Part shown: positions 37,258-46,670 of the stretch, in pieces
Numbering within the stretch: position 1 is the first letter of the stretch
Layout: each line of letters begins with the position of its first letter
Source: Clostridioides sp.
GTDB taxonomy: Bacteria; Bacillota; Clostridia; Peptostreptococcales; Peptostreptococcaceae
Assembly: GCA_031261505.1 (NCBI GenBank)
Contig: JAISJN010000006.1
Coordinates: 1 to 64,000, forward strand
Direction: 5' to 3'
Length of the DNA: 64,000 nt
Notes under the pieces: generated by a model
What the model saw: only the letters and a program-made list of their open reading frames with translations
What the model was told of the DNA's origin: nothing
Databases searched by the model: none
Translations under genes and position numbers: made by a program

Positions 37258-38133
37258 TTATTCTATTTCGTTTATCATATTTTCAGCAGCTAGGGAATAC
37301 GCCGCTATTTCATCGTTGTTGTATTCATCTCTGAACGTTTTGACATTTGGCTCAGCTATAATCTTATCTCCTATGACGTCAAGCTGTACGAGTGAGATGT
37401 AATTATCCACAAGTTTTTTTTCTTTTGTGACCTTTGATATAAATACGCCTGTGCCTATTACCTCAGCTCCAAACTCAGTCATCAGTTCCATCATTCCCTT
37501 GATAGTCCCTCCACCCCTCATGAAATCATCTATTATGATTACCTTGCTGTTTGGCTTTAGGGCACGTCTTGGCAAACTCATAGTCTCTACTTGCATGTTA
37601 CCACTCAAATAAGTCGTGCTGAGCGTAGGTCCTTCAGATACCTTTGTATCCTTCCTGATTATTACTAGAGGTAGGTTCATAGCCTTCGCTGTCATCACTG
37701 CCATAGGTATACCCTTGGTCTCCATTGTCACCACGTAGTTAGCATCTTCGTAGTCTATATTAGACGCGAATATTTTTCCGACCTTTGCCGCTATAGTAGG
37801 GTCGTATATCAGGTCTATAAGATAGAGGAATCCTCCCGACAATAATCTAGACTCGTCCCTTATCTTATCACATAATTCCATGAGTACCTGGTTGTTTTCC
37901 TCAACTGAGGTCTTAGGTATGTACTTCACTCCTCCAGCTGCTCCTGAAATTGTAATTACCTTACCAAGTTGTAATTTTTCAAACACACTTTTAACTACGA
38001 GTAAATCCTCGCTTATCGTTGATTTTGCTGCATTGAATTTATCTGTAAAATACCCAAGTGTATAAGTTCTATTTGGATTATCGGATAGTATTTTTACTAT
38101 CGCCCCTATTCTTTCCGTTCTTTTAAATTTCAT
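37258..38133 (-). CDS. purR: pur operon repressor PurR
   Basis: A PRPP-responsive repressor of purine genes (291 residues). The N-terminal winged helix (about 1-73) begins MKFKRTERIGAIVKILSDNPN. The C-terminal phosphoribosyltransferase-like domain has the PRPP loop VIIIDDFMRGGGTIKGMM (about 204-221). It lies beside spoVG and glmU and is divergent from murC. Confidence 0.95.
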   Translation of the reverse strand: MKFKRTERIGAIVKILSDNPNRTYTLGYFTDKFNAAKSTISEDLLVVKSVFEKLQLGKVITISGAAGGVKYIPKTSVEENNQVLMELCDKIRDESRLLSGGFLYLIDLIYDPTIAAKVGKIFASNIDYEDANYVVTMETKGIPMAVMTAKAMNLPLVIIRKDTKVSEGPTLSTTYLSGNMQVETMSLPRRALKPNSKVIIIDDFMRGGGTIKGMMELMTEFGAEVIGTGVFISKVTKEKKLVDNYISLVQLDVIGDKIIAEPNVKTFRDEYNNDEIAAYSLAAENMINEIE

Positions 38134-38515
38134 TTTGCGTTCCGCCTACCTTCATTCTTATTTATATAATCCTACTTCTATGCGAAATATGCTTATTATG
38201 ATATAATTAATTGTGTTTTTTGAGTAATATTAATTACATACCAGTAAATATAATTGTAATGTGGTAATATATATATATACCTCTTGCGTAGGAATTACAT
38301 TTCCCTCGCATTGAATCAGAAGAGACCTTTTTGCATAATACTCGAACATTTTATTATTATACCACAATAATTGTTCATATTATAGCTTTTAAATAAAAAC
38401 CTTCGAATTTAATTTGAGAACTACAATGGTTGCAATGAGGTATCTTGTGGAAATTTGTAGATACCAATTCTCTTATCTAAATTTCTACTATACAAAATAA
38501 GAAAGGGTGATTTTT
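38134..38515. other. divergent spacer between purR and murC
   Basis: About 380 bp with no gene. AT-rich, with a TATA repeat near 38268-38280 and GAACA...TGTTC half-sites (38344-38376). No promoter is convincing for either gene. Confidence 0.4.
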
Positions 38516-39871
38516 TTGAATATACATTTCATTGGTATCGGTGGAATAAGTATGAGTGCTTTAGCAGAAATATGTATTAATAAGGGGTACAACGTCTCAG
38601 GATCAGATATGACCGATTCATACCTTCTAGACAAACTTAGAAATCAGGGTGCTAAGATATTTATAGGGCAAAAAAAAGAAAATATTAGCGATGACATAAA
38701 CATGGTGATCTACACAGCGGCAATCCACGATACAAACGAGGAATTTGTGGCTGCCAAAGAAAAAAATATATTAATGATGAACAGGGCCGCATTCTTAGGG
38801 CAAATAATGAGAGAGTATTCTAACTCTATCGCTGTTTCTGGTACACATGGTAAGACTTCTACTACTTCTATGCTGTCTACTATATTTGAAACTGCAAACC
38901 TAGACCCAACCATATTGGTTGGAGGTAATTTAAGCTCAATAGGTGGGAATGTAAGAATAGGTAATTCAAGTCACTTCATCACAGAAGCCTGTGAATACGT
39001 AGACAGTTTCCTAAACTTCAATCCTAAAATAGCTATCGTCTTAAATATAGAAGCCGACCATCTAGACTATTTCTCTGGTATAGATGAAATAAAGGCTTCA
39101 TTTAACAAATTTGGTAAGCTATTGCCAAGTGACGGTGCCTTTATAATAAACGGAGATAACGAAAATACTAAGGACATCCTTTTCGATGTCCAAGCTAAAA
39201 TAATTAAATACGGAAGAAATGAAGGAAATAATGCGATAATAACTGACATCGACTTCACAGATACTGGCTTTGGTATATTTAATCTATCACTAGATGGTAA
39301 GTCTTTGGGAAGATTTGAACTTTCTGTTCCAGGGCTACATAATATATACAATGCAAGTTCAGCTATAATAGCTTCTCTAATCTCTGGAATAGAGTTAGAA
39401 ACTGTAAGAGCTAATTTGAAACTATACAAGGGCGTTGGTAGAAGATTTGAAACTAAGGGCCATTTCAACGACGCTTTAGTGATAGATGACTACGCACATC
39501 ATCCAACTGAAATAAAGGCTACTCTTGCTGCTGCTAAAAAGATCAAGAGAGATAGAATATGGTGCATATTCCAACCTCATACTTACAGCAGAACAAAATC
39601 TTTATTAGACGATTTCTCTGAGGCTTTCTTTGCTGCTGACAAGGTAATCATAACTGATATCTTTGCTGCTAGGGAAAAAGATCCAGGCGATATCCACGCC
39701 AAGGACCTCGTTGAAAAACTATACCAAAACAACGTCGATGCTATTTACATCAAGGAATTTGATGAAATCGTCGATTATTTAAGTAAAAATGTAGAAGGCG
39801 ACGATATCGTCATCACAGCAGGTGCAACACCAATATATAAAGTCGGAGAAATGTTAATTGAAAAAGCTTAA
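38516..39871 (+). CDS. murC: UDP-N-acetylmuramate--L-alanine ligase
   Basis: Adds L-Ala to UDP-MurNAc in peptidoglycan synthesis. I place the start at the TTG at 38516, which has AGGGTGA 6 nt upstream and gives the family start [19 protein letters not shown]. The frame opens three codons earlier with a GTG inside that ribosome site. The 451-residue protein has the ATP loop [14 protein letters not shown] (about 107-120) and the Mur ligase blocks EACEYVDSF and [10 protein letters not shown]. It is one of few plus-strand genes here and a single-gene unit. Confidence 0.96.
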   Translation: MNIHFIGIGGISMSALAEICINKGYNVSGSDMTDSYLLDKLRNQGAKIFIGQKKENISDDINMVIYTAAIHDTNEEFVAAKEKNILMMNRAAFLGQIMREYSNSIAVSGTHGKTSTTSMLSTIFETANLDPTILVGGNLSSIGGNVRIGNSSHFITEACEYVDSFLNFNPKIAIVLNIEADHLDYFSGIDEIKASFNKFGKLLPSDGAFIINGDNENTKDILFDVQAKIIKYGRNEGNNAIITDIDFTDTGFGIFNLSLDGKSLGRFELSVPGLHNIYNASSAIIASLISGIELETVRANLKLYKGVGRRFETKGHFNDALVIDDYAHHPTEIKATLAAAKKIKRDRIWCIFQPHTYSRTKSLLDDFSEAFFAADKVIITDIFAAREKDPGDIHAKDLVEKLYQNNVDAIYIKEFDEIVDYLSKNVEGDDIVITAGATPIYKVGEMLIEKA

Positions 39872-39990
39872 AATGCTAGATATTCGTTAATTTGATAATT
39901 TGAGAGTATGAATTTATTTCTGTAAATTTGATCTTCTATGATGATTATTAATTAACTCAATCAACAATCATTTTTCGGTCTACAAAATAA

Positions 39991-40049
39991 GGCATTACGT
40001 GATTTGTCAACCTAGAGTCATCTCATGGTTTCACAAATTACGTAATGCC
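39991..40049. terminator. convergent terminator, murC and the anchored protein
   Basis: GGCATTACGTGATTTGT pairs with ACAAATTACGTAATGCC around a 25-nt loop, between two converging genes, with A/T-runs on both sides. Confidence 0.75.
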
Positions 40050-40057
40050 CTATTTAT

Positions 40058-40846
40058 CTATTTTATTTCAAATATATCATTCTTTAGGTAGTCAAACATA
40101 CCTGTGTATACCTCGTAGTACGCAACAGTGTCTTTGCAGGTGATTTTTACATATTCTCTGCCCATAGTCTCTATTTTTATCTTATACGATTCACAGTCAA
40201 TGTTTATTTCAAAATTATACTTACTTCTATCCCTGTTCTTTTCTGGCTGCACCTTACCCATAATCCTTTTTGATACCATCTTATGAGACAGGTCGCCGAA
40301 TTTCCATTTATGAATTTTCTTTGTTTCTTTACCTGATTTCAACTCTACTTCTTTCCATTTTTCGGTCTTCGTAATTAGATCAAACGAGGTGTATATAGCC
40401 TTGTCCAACATTCCCTTAAATTGCTTCTTGCCAGCTATTGGAACTTTGAAATACTGCTCCTTACTTACTGTGTAGACCCTAAAGTAGTTTAGATCTGTCG
40501 AGAATTTAAGTCCATCATCCGAATATCCCTCGTATATTGATTTATATGAGTCTGGTTTTCTCACTTCTTTGAATCCCTCAAACGAGTATAAAATTTCTTT
40601 TCTGGTGTCGTCTTCTATCCTGACATCTGACGCCTTCCCGTCTGATATATAAAGTTTTTCCTTGGCCTTAAGCTGGCTTATAAGCGGTTTTTTGATATCT
40701 TCATCATTTACCGCAGTCTTTGGAACCTCAGCAGCATCCCTTTCCAACTTGCTTCCTATTTGAAATGCTATGAAATATATTATAAAAAAGGCTGCTATTC
40801 CAACCACAATAGCCACGGGTTTTTTTAGTTTTCTTTTTTTCGCCAT
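40058..40846 (-). CDS. membrane-anchored hypothetical protein
   Basis: I do not recognise this 262-residue protein. A basic start (MAKKRKLKK) and a single hydrophobic segment (about 10-30) predict an inside-out anchor, with the remaining 230 Lys-rich residues outside the membrane. No lipobox or cleavage site is visible. GGGGGAAG precedes the ATG. It is isolated between murC and the acidic Cys/His protein gene. A spore or cell-wall role would be speculation. Confidence 0.75.
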   Translation of the reverse strand: MAKKRKLKKPVAIVVGIAAFFIIYFIAFQIGSKLERDAAEVPKTAVNDEDIKKPLISQLKAKEKLYISDGKASDVRIEDDTRKEILYSFEGFKEVRKPDSYKSIYEGYSDDGLKFSTDLNYFRVYTVSKEQYFKVPIAGKKQFKGMLDKAIYTSFDLITKTEKWKEVELKSGKETKKIHKWKFGDLSHKMVSKRIMGKVQPEKNRDRSKYNFEINIDCESYKIKIETMGREYVKITCKDTVAYYEVYTGMFDYLKNDIFEIK

Positions 40847-40926
40847 ATCTTCCCCCTAGTAAATAGTCTAACCCCATTATATATCTTTTCTTCCTATTTT
40901 TTAAGGGCTGTTGGGAAAATAAGTAG

Positions 40927-41005
40927 AAAAATACCCCTACTGTAGCTGTACAGCTTTGTAATTTCAAGCCATTCAGCACTTTCCGCCGTTGGTAAGGGTA
41001 TTTTT
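40927..41005 (-). terminator. hairpin downstream of the acidic protein gene
   Basis: AAAAATACCCTTA pairs with TAGGGGTATTTTT across a long loop, flanked by GGGAAAA/TTTTCCC. On the minus strand it ends in U-rich sequence. Repeat copy 7 lies between it and the gene. Confidence 0.6.
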
Positions 41006-41029
41006 CCCAGTCTTGTTTGAATTAAGTGA

Positions 41030-41116
41030 GATTCATAGATTTCAATGTTCGATGCAATACCTGACAAAATGAGAACGTCCCCACCTTAAGAGGCGGGGGA
41101 TATCTTTCTCAAGCTA
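41030..41116 (+). repeat. dispersed structured repeat, copy 7 (diverged)
   Basis: Decayed left part (GATTTCAATG), then AAAATGAGAACG, stem TCCCCACCTT/GAGGCGGGGGA and right block TATCTTTCTCAAGCTA. The last three bases (CTA, 41114-41116) are the stop codon of the acidic protein gene on the other strand. Confidence 0.7.
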
Positions 41117-43399
41117 TTCTACTATAGTTCTTTGCCTTGAATCTATGAAGCACAACCAGTAACCCATGCTGCTGTTTCTGCTATCACAGCTTTGGAATCT
41201 TGTGAATCCAGTTGTTCCTTCATCTGGTATATCTTGCTCATCCCCGGGTATTGCATAAATATAATGTTCTCTATTGTTGTACTCGTCGTACTGAACTCCA
41301 AATAGATAATGTCTGTGTTTATACGAGTTCACTACTATATCACTGTACATAGTACAGTTGAGCGCATTCACGTATCCTAGATTTGGCATTGCATATCCAC
41401 ATAAGGTCGTTGGATTTATCTCCATCTTCCACCATCTCGTGTTTTCAATACAATCTTGCACAAATGGTTTAGCCTCGCTGTACGCTCTAAGACCTTTTTT
41501 AATCTTTCTAGGTATCATAGGCGTACTGATTGAAGAGTCTTCTGGCTCAACTTCTTCACCGTATTTTACTTGCTCATAATCACTGCTTGTTACTTTCTTT
41601 CGCTCGCTCATGTATTTAAATGGATCGTTTTTGTTCGACACTTTTTCTTTGTAATGTATTTTATCGTAATTGTTTACCTCCTCGAATTCTCCGTTTTCAT
41701 TACCATCTCTTTCGTAATTTATTTCTTCATTTTCGTCTATTTCATCTACTTCATTGTCTGAATAATAGCCGTAATCAGAGTCTTCGTCTTCAAAGTATTC
41801 TTCATAGTAGTTTTGATTCTTGTTCTTCATTGGTCTGGCTTGTTTTCCTCCTGTATAACCACTGCTAGATCCGCTTGACGAACTCGATGAGCCTGACGAA
41901 CTTGATCCACTGCTCGATTGTTTATTTTTATTCTCTTTTTTATCTTTTTTCGAGCTGCTTTTCTTCGTCGTATGGCTACTTTCTTCTATAACTTCGCCTT
42001 TTATTTCGATAAGCTCATCAGGGTTATACTTGTCTCCTCCAGAATTCGGTGGATTAGGTTTTTTTGGTGGACAAGCGCATGGTTTCTTTGGCTTACATTT
42101 GTCATGACATTTATCGTGGCATTTATTATGTCCTTTGTCGTTACATTTATCATGACATTTACTATTTCCCTTATCGTGACATTTATCATGACATTTGTTA
42201 TGTCCTTTGTTGTGTCCTTTATTATGCTTACATTTGCATTCATCGTCCTCTTTTACCACGTCGTACAATATTATTTCTTCGTCTTCTTCATCGTACTCTT
42301 GCTGTACGTCTGCCTTTGCGCCTACATTCCAGTTATATTCGAGCTCTACTTCTTCTTCGTATTCGAATTCATCTTCTTCATAATATTCGTCATCTTCGTA
42401 TTCCTCTTCATCATACTCTTCATATTCCTCGTCTTCATCGTATTCATAATCCTCTTCATAATACTCGTCGTCTTCTTCATAATACCCGTCTTCTTCATAT
42501 TCCTCATCTACCTCATCGATTTCTTCGTACTCATCCTCTTCAAAATCGAGTTCTCCGAAGAAATCTTGTGCTGTTATCGAGTTTATAAAATTGATTTCAT
42601 CCTCTTTTTTATTTATTTTGTACTCGATATCTTCCTCTTCGTACTCATATTCCTCGTACTCAACTTCTTCTACCTTTTCTTTTTTGACGACCTTCTCCTT
42701 AACTTCCTCCTTGGCTTCTTTTTTAACGCCCTCGTCCTTAACTTCTTCCTTCTTCACTTCTTTTTTAACAGCCTCGTCCTTGGCTTCTTCCTTCTTTACT
42801 TCTTTTTTAACAGCCTCGTCCTTCACTTCTTCCTTGACTGTTTCCTGTTTTTCCTTCTCTACATCCTTAACCGTATCCTGTATTTTCTTTTCTACATCTT
42901 TACCCTGGCTGTAGCCCTTATCTCCCAATCCTTTATCCTTGTTATATCCTTGATCATAAAATCCTTTGCCTTTATTATTGTACTTTCCTCCTGCTTCGTT
43001 TCTATCCTCGTCTTCTTCCTCGGGGAATAAGATATCTTGGTAGTTCTCTATTTTGCTGCCCTTAAATCCAATCAACGGCACTTTATCATTGTGAACTATT
43101 GCTATACCCTTTATATCGCTGTCTTCCTCGTCGATGTCAAGTTTGAATTCTCCTCTTCCGTTTTCATTTAGAACTATTCTCCCTAAATCTAGTACCTCAT
43201 ACTCATTTGTGATAGCGAGCGCATCATAACCTTCTTTGACGTATTTTATATTTTCCACGTATATAGATATTGATGACTGTCCATCGTTTACCTCAACCTT
43301 CGCAAATGCCTTTGGCATTATCCTATCCTTGTTTCTGAAGTTTATATCCTTTGCCTCTAAGATTATATAATCTCGTTTGAATCTTCTATTGGAACTCAA
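41114..43399 (-). CDS. large acidic protein with Cys/His-rich block
   Basis: The TTG at 43399 has GGGGG 7 nt upstream and gives 761 residues. The frame to 43447 lacks such a site. Layout: N-terminal strand-rich domain (1-127); three KDEAVKKEVKKEE-type repeats, probably coiled coil (about 189-245); Glu/Asp/Tyr-rich tract (283-380); Cys/His block of CHDKCHDKG-type units (388-443); Ser-rich linker (475-520); aromatic C-terminal domain (640-761) ending GYWLCFIDSRQRTIV. The two end domains resemble a clostridial family of unknown function that I recall only by pattern. Composition fits a spore coat or exosporium protein with metal binding, but this is inference. The stop is the repeat border. Confidence 0.8.
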   Translation of the reverse strand: MSSNRRFKRDYIILEAKDINFRNKDRIMPKAFAKVEVNDGQSSISIYVENIKYVKEGYDALAITNEYEVLDLGRIVLNENGRGEFKLDIDEEDSDIKGIAIVHNDKVPLIGFKGSKIENYQDILFPEEEDEDRNEAGGKYNNKGKGFYDQGYNKDKGLGDKGYSQGKDVEKKIQDTVKDVEKEKQETVKEEVKDEAVKKEVKKEEAKDEAVKKEVKKEEVKDEGVKKEAKEEVKEKVVKKEKVEEVEYEEYEYEEEDIEYKINKKEDEINFINSITAQDFFGELDFEEDEYEEIDEVDEEYEEDGYYEEDDEYYEEDYEYDEDEEYEEYDEEEYEDDEYYEEDEFEYEEEVELEYNWNVGAKADVQQEYDEEDEEIILYDVVKEDDECKCKHNKGHNKGHNKCHDKCHDKGNSKCHDKCNDKGHNKCHDKCHDKCKPKKPCACPPKKPNPPNSGGDKYNPDELIEIKGEVIEESSHTTKKSSSKKDKKENKNKQSSSGSSSSGSSSSSSGSSSGYTGGKQARPMKNKNQNYYEEYFEDEDSDYGYYSDNEVDEIDENEEINYERDGNENGEFEEVNNYDKIHYKEKVSNKNDPFKYMSERKKVTSSDYEQVKYGEEVEPEDSSISTPMIPRKIKKGLRAYSEAKPFVQDCIENTRWWKMEINPTTLCGYAMPNLGYVNALNCTMYSDIVVNSYKHRHYLFGVQYDEYNNREHYIYAIPGDEQDIPDEGTTGFTRFQSCDSRNSSMGYWLCFIDSRQRTIVE
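42071..42238 (-). repeat. coding repeat: Cys/His units
   Basis: Degenerate 9- to 15-bp units encode runs of NKGH, NKCH and CHDK (residues 388-443), with 16 cysteines and 10 histidines in 56 residues. Confidence 0.85.
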
Positions 43400-43471
43400 C
43401 CAAATTCCCCCTTTACATAGTTTCTCTCTAAATATTATATGAATCAAAAATATAAATAGTACTTCCTAAGA

Positions 43472-43480
43472 TAATATATG
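43472..43480 (-). promoter_or_regulatory. possible sporulation -10 box of the acidic protein gene
   Basis: CATATATTA matches the CATAnnnTA -10 pattern of sigma-E/sigma-K promoters, about 75 bp before the start codon. No fitting -35 is seen, so the call is weak. Confidence 0.25.
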
Positions 43481-43549
43481 TATAGGTTGGATTAAAAATT
43501 ACTAAAGGTTTCAATTACTTGTCCATAGCAGATTAAATGGTAAGTACCT

Positions 43550-43572
43550 GTGCTGGCGAGTACTTGTGCTGG
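43550..43572. repeat. second site of the 16-bp repeat
   Basis: GTGCTGGCGAGTACTT followed by a partial unit GTGCTGG, and preceded by GTACCT. It is the same motif as 22545-22576, one base different per unit. Confidence 0.75.
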
Positions 43573-43585
43573 TAAATATGCTTAA

Positions 43586-43621
43586 ATAAAAAAAGGTCGG
43601 CAAATTCTATTTGCCAAACCT
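43586..43621 (-). terminator. rsmA-rnmV unit terminator
   Basis: AGGTTTGGCAAA pairs with TTTTGCCGACCT, followed by seven U on the minus strand. Repeat copy 8 lies between it and the rsmA stop. Confidence 0.85.
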
Positions 43622-43633
43622 CTTTATCTTCCT

Positions 43634-43738
43634 AAATGGTTATTCAACATTTTCAGTGTTGGATTTTGCCACAACTGAAATGCGATAAATGCCAACCACC
43701 TATAGAGATGTTGGGCATTTATCTCGAGTTGTAATTTA
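43634..43738 (+). repeat. dispersed structured repeat, copy 8 (nearly complete)
   Basis: Left block AAATGGTTATTCAACA, stem CAGTGTTGG/CCACAACTG, AAATGCGATAAATGCC, stem CCAACCACCT/AGATGTTGGG and right block CATTTATCTCGAGTT. It is one of the best-preserved copies. Its right end is 62 bp from the rsmA stop. Confidence 0.85.
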
Positions 43739-43799
43739 TTTTTCTCTAATTTCTATTCTGCTCTAACAATTGCACGATTGTGATTGATTGCAATGAGAT

Positions 43800-44669
43800 T
43801 TACTTCTCAGCCTTCCATTCTCTTGCTATCACATTTGAAAGGCTCGCAAACTCTTCTAGACTAAATGTCTCTCCCCTTCGTCTTTCATCTATCCCAGCCT
43901 CTGCCAGTATTTCTTTTAACTTTTCTTTGTCAAATGCCCCTAGAGTCCCCAGGGAATTGAGTATCGTCTTCCTTCTTTGAGCAAAGGATGCCTTCACTGT
44001 CTTGAAGAAAATTTCTTCGTCGTCTACCTTGTATTTTCTCTCTGGTCTGACCCTCAAACCGATTACGATAGAATCTACATTTGGCTGAGGTATAAACATA
44101 TGTCTAGGCACTTTTGCTACTATATCAGTGTCACAGTAGTACTGAACTGCTACTGAAAGCGCTCCGTACTCCTTCGTGCTAGGTACAGCATTCATCCTAT
44201 CAGCAACCTCTTTTTGAACCATGACCACTATATCGGTTACTGGTACATGTTCCTCAAGAAACTTCATTACTATCGGCGTAGTTATATAGTATGGAAGATT
44301 AGCCACAAGTTTAACTGGCCCTCCGTCCAATTTTTCCTGGACTATCTTATGTATATCAGCCTTTAATATATCCTCGTTCACTACTTCTAAATTATCTAGA
44401 TCCGTGAGTGTTTCCTCGAGTATCGGAATTAAATTTTTGTCTATCTCGACTGCTACTACCTTCTTCGCCTCTGAAGCCATCGCATGAGTTAATGTTCCTA
44501 TTCCAGGTCCTACCTCTATTACATAGTCTTCATCTGTTATCCTGGCACCCTCGACAATCTGTTCTAGTATATCGTCGTTGATCAAGAAATTTTGACCGAG
44601 GGATTTTGAAAATCTGAATTTATATTTATCTACTATTAATTTTGTCCTTTGATTTGCTGTAAGCTTCAT
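43800..44669 (-). CDS. rsmA: 16S rRNA dimethyladenosine transferase
   Basis: Dimethylates A1518 and A1519 of 16S rRNA (KsgA). It has 289 residues, SAM motif VIEVGPGIGTLTHAMAS (about 55-71), catalytic NLPYYITTPIV (about 124-134) and a C-terminal helical domain (about 200-285). AGCAGG precedes the ATG. It follows rnmV by 16 bp, the standard Firmicute pair. Confidence 0.96.
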   Translation of the reverse strand: MKLTANQRTKLIVDKYKFRFSKSLGQNFLINDDILEQIVEGARITDEDYVIEVGPGIGTLTHAMASEAKKVVAVEIDKNLIPILEETLTDLDNLEVVNEDILKADIHKIVQEKLDGGPVKLVANLPYYITTPIVMKFLEEHVPVTDIVVMVQKEVADRMNAVPSTKEYGALSVAVQYYCDTDIVAKVPRHMFIPQPNVDSIVIGLRVRPERKYKVDDEEIFFKTVKASFAQRRKTILNSLGTLGAFDKEKLKEILAEAGIDERRRGETFSLEEFASLSNVIAREWKAEK

Positions 44670-44685
44670 ATATTACCTGCTTTCC

Positions 44686-45219
44686 CTAGTCTAGTTTTGA
44701 AACTGCATCTTCGAACTCTTCTCTTTCAACTCCGTAATTGTTTAACCTGCTTAGGAATTGCTTTGCGTTCCCGTATCCTATGCCTAATTTTTTGCCGACT
44801 CTATCTCTTCTATTTGACGCGTCTTCATGACATGTAAGCCCGTTTCTTACCATATCCACTCTGGTAAATTCACTTCTATCTTCTCTTATTTCAGTTCTCA
44901 CCTTTGACAATGCTGAGCGGATGCTTTCTGGAGTTGCATTTTCAATTCCTATGTCTCCCTTTTTTATAGCTTCTTCTCTTGGGAGGAAGGCATGCTTACA
45001 CCCAGGTACTGCATTTGATATTTTTTTTCTTATTTTTTCACCCGCAAAATCTGGGTCTGTAAATATTATCACTCCTCTTCTTTCCTTTGCCGAGCGAATC
45101 CTCTCTATAGTTCCCTTTGGAAATCCATATCCACCCGTTGTTATCAATTCACAGTCTACAGCTCGTTTAACAGCTGTAACATCATCTCTTCCTTCTACTA
45201 CTATAACTTCTTTTATCAT
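44686..45219 (-). CDS. rnmV: ribonuclease M5
   Basis: Matures the 5S rRNA precursor. The 177-residue protein has an N-terminal Toprim domain, with the catalytic Glu in VVEGRDD (7-13) and the DPDFAGEKIR motif (about 54-63), and a C-terminal RNA-binding tail. ACAGGTG precedes the ATG. Co-transcribed with rsmA. Confidence 0.95.
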   Translation of the reverse strand: MIKEVIVVEGRDDVTAVKRAVDCELITTGGYGFPKGTIERIRSAKERRGVIIFTDPDFAGEKIRKKISNAVPGCKHAFLPREEAIKKGDIGIENATPESIRSALSKVRTEIREDRSEFTRVDMVRNGLTCHEDASNRRDRVGKKLGIGYGNAKQFLSRLNNYGVEREEFEDAVSKLD

Positions 45220-45784
45220 TTTATATTCTCACCTGTTCTTCTTAGAGTTTTGATAAGATATTTTGCGTATATCTATTAAAATTTTGTCTAACTTGGGAAT
45301 CATGTATCCCACCTCTTTCGCTTGGGATATGATTCTCATTCAAATTGTATCCGATACCACGTTAAATCATTGAATTACAATTTAACCTGTATTTTTACAT
45401 TCTATTTAATTTTAAGGGTTTTCACTAGTTTTATCAAGTATTTTAAGTATTAACTCAGCTTGACTGAACATTTTATCCACTATATAGATTATTGTCATGT
45501 TTTTTGATTTGTAGTATAAATTTTGAAAAAATTGTTTGTATCCAAAATACACGGGTATATAACTAGGTATGCAAGTCCAGGGCAATAGAGTTAATAAAGC
45601 TCTACTTGTAAATTATTTTTGTAAAATGGATATACTTATATGTATAAATGATAATTCATGAGATTGATTAGATTTCGATAAGCATCGTTTCTCAATTGAT
45701 AATCACAGTCTCATTAATTTCAGTATCCATATCCTTCAAAAATACATTAGACATAATTAAAATAACTAAAAGGTTGGTGGCAAA
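45220..45784. other. divergent spacer between rnmV and the pirin gene
   Basis: About 565 bp without a gene. It contains repeat copy 9 (45287-45383). On the plus strand TTCAAA...TAAAAT with 17 bp lies just before the pirin ribosome site and could be its promoter. Otherwise AT-rich. Confidence 0.4.
45287..45383 (-). repeat. dispersed structured repeat, copy 9
   Basis: On the minus strand it has TTAAATTGTAATTCAATG, TTTGAATGAGAATCAT, a stem ATCCCA/TGGGAT around GAGG and the right block GATTCCCAAGTTA. Diverged, but all blocks are in order. No gene stops at its border. Confidence 0.65.
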
Positions 45785-46624
45785 ATGAAAAGAGAAATTA
45801 AAAAATCAGTATTTGGTAGACCTACAATTGACGGAGCCGGTGTACATTTAGTCAGAGTTCTTGGAAATGAAACTACAAGAGACTACGATCCATTCTTGAT
45901 GTTGGATGCATTTGACTCAGAAGATCCTCGAGACTATATCGAAGGCTTCCCAATGCATCCACATAGAGGTATCGAGACCGTAAGCTACTTAATGAAAGGT
46001 TCTATGGAACATTCAGATAACCTTGGCAATAAAGGTGTCATAGGAAACGGCGAGTCTCAATGGATGACAGCCGGCAGTGGTATAATACACCAAGAGATGC
46101 CAATAGCATCGGATTATCTCCTAGGATTACAGCTTTGGATAAACCTTCCTAAGGACGATAAAATGACTCATCCAGCTTACTTCGGTATCACAAAAGATAT
46201 GATACAAGTAGTTGAAGAAGAAACTGCAACTGTGAAAGTTATATCTGGCAATTTCAGAGGTGTGCAAGGCGTTGAACCCAAATTTGTACAAGCAACTATG
46301 TTAGACGTAAAAGTAAAACCAGGTAAGTTCTTTACAATGGATACCAATCCTGCAGAAAATTTATTCATCTACGTAGTAGAAGGAGAAGGATATGTAAGCA
46401 AAAAAGTCGCAGAGAAAAAATCAGCCGTCCTATTCACTAAGGGCGATGAATTCAGTATAGAAGCATCTTCAGACGGCTTGCATTTCGTACTATGCTCAGG
46501 TAAACCTCTAAATGAACCGATTGCTTGGTCTGGTCCTATAGTAATGAACACTAGAGAAGAAATAAATACAGCATCTAGAGAACTTAGAAATGGAACATTT
46601 GTAAAAGCAGATGCTATGAAATAA
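45785..46624 (+). CDS. pirin family protein
   Basis: A cupin protein of 279 residues with N- and C-terminal pirin domains. The N-terminal cupin has the metal motif MHPHRGIETVSYLMKGSMEH (about 58-77) and the later ESQWMTAGSGIIHQEMP (about 95-111). Bacterial pirins act variously as quercetinases or metabolic regulators, and the role here is open. AGGTTGGTGG precedes the ATG. It is a single-gene, plus-strand unit. Confidence 0.92.
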   Translation: MKREIKKSVFGRPTIDGAGVHLVRVLGNETTRDYDPFLMLDAFDSEDPRDYIEGFPMHPHRGIETVSYLMKGSMEHSDNLGNKGVIGNGESQWMTAGSGIIHQEMPIASDYLLGLQLWINLPKDDKMTHPAYFGITKDMIQVVEEETATVKVISGNFRGVQGVEPKFVQATMLDVKVKPGKFFTMDTNPAENLFIYVVEGEGYVSKKVAEKKSAVLFTKGDEFSIEASSDGLHFVLCSGKPLNEPIAWSGPIVMNTREEINTASRELRNGTFVKADAMK

Positions 46625-46630
46625 ATTTAT

Positions 46631-46670
46631 AATAGCCGCTCGTTTAGATAATTCTATACGAGCGGCTATT
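46631..46670. terminator. hairpin after the pirin gene
   Basis: AATAGCCGCTCGT pairs perfectly with ACGAGCGGCTATT, 7 bp after the stop. The U-run is weak on the plus strand. It may also serve tatD on the other strand. Confidence 0.7.

Noticed and set aside
38343..38376. PurBox-like GAACA/TGTTC half-sites between purR and murC
   Set aside because: The half-sites share only five bases, and the spacing and flanks do not fit the PurBox well.
42071..42238. CRISPR-like regular short repeats
   Set aside because: The repeats are degenerate codons for CHDK/NKGH units inside an open frame, with no spacers.
41918..43030. Long plus-strand open frame (370 codons) rich in Phe, Ile and Leu
   Set aside because: It is the antisense shadow of the Glu/Asp/Lys-rich gene at 41114-43399. 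It has no ribosome site, and its composition is explained by the opposite strand.
45785..46624. Pirin gene as part of a transferred island
   Set aside because: Base and codon use look like the neighbours, and there are no integrase, att sites or tRNA nearby.
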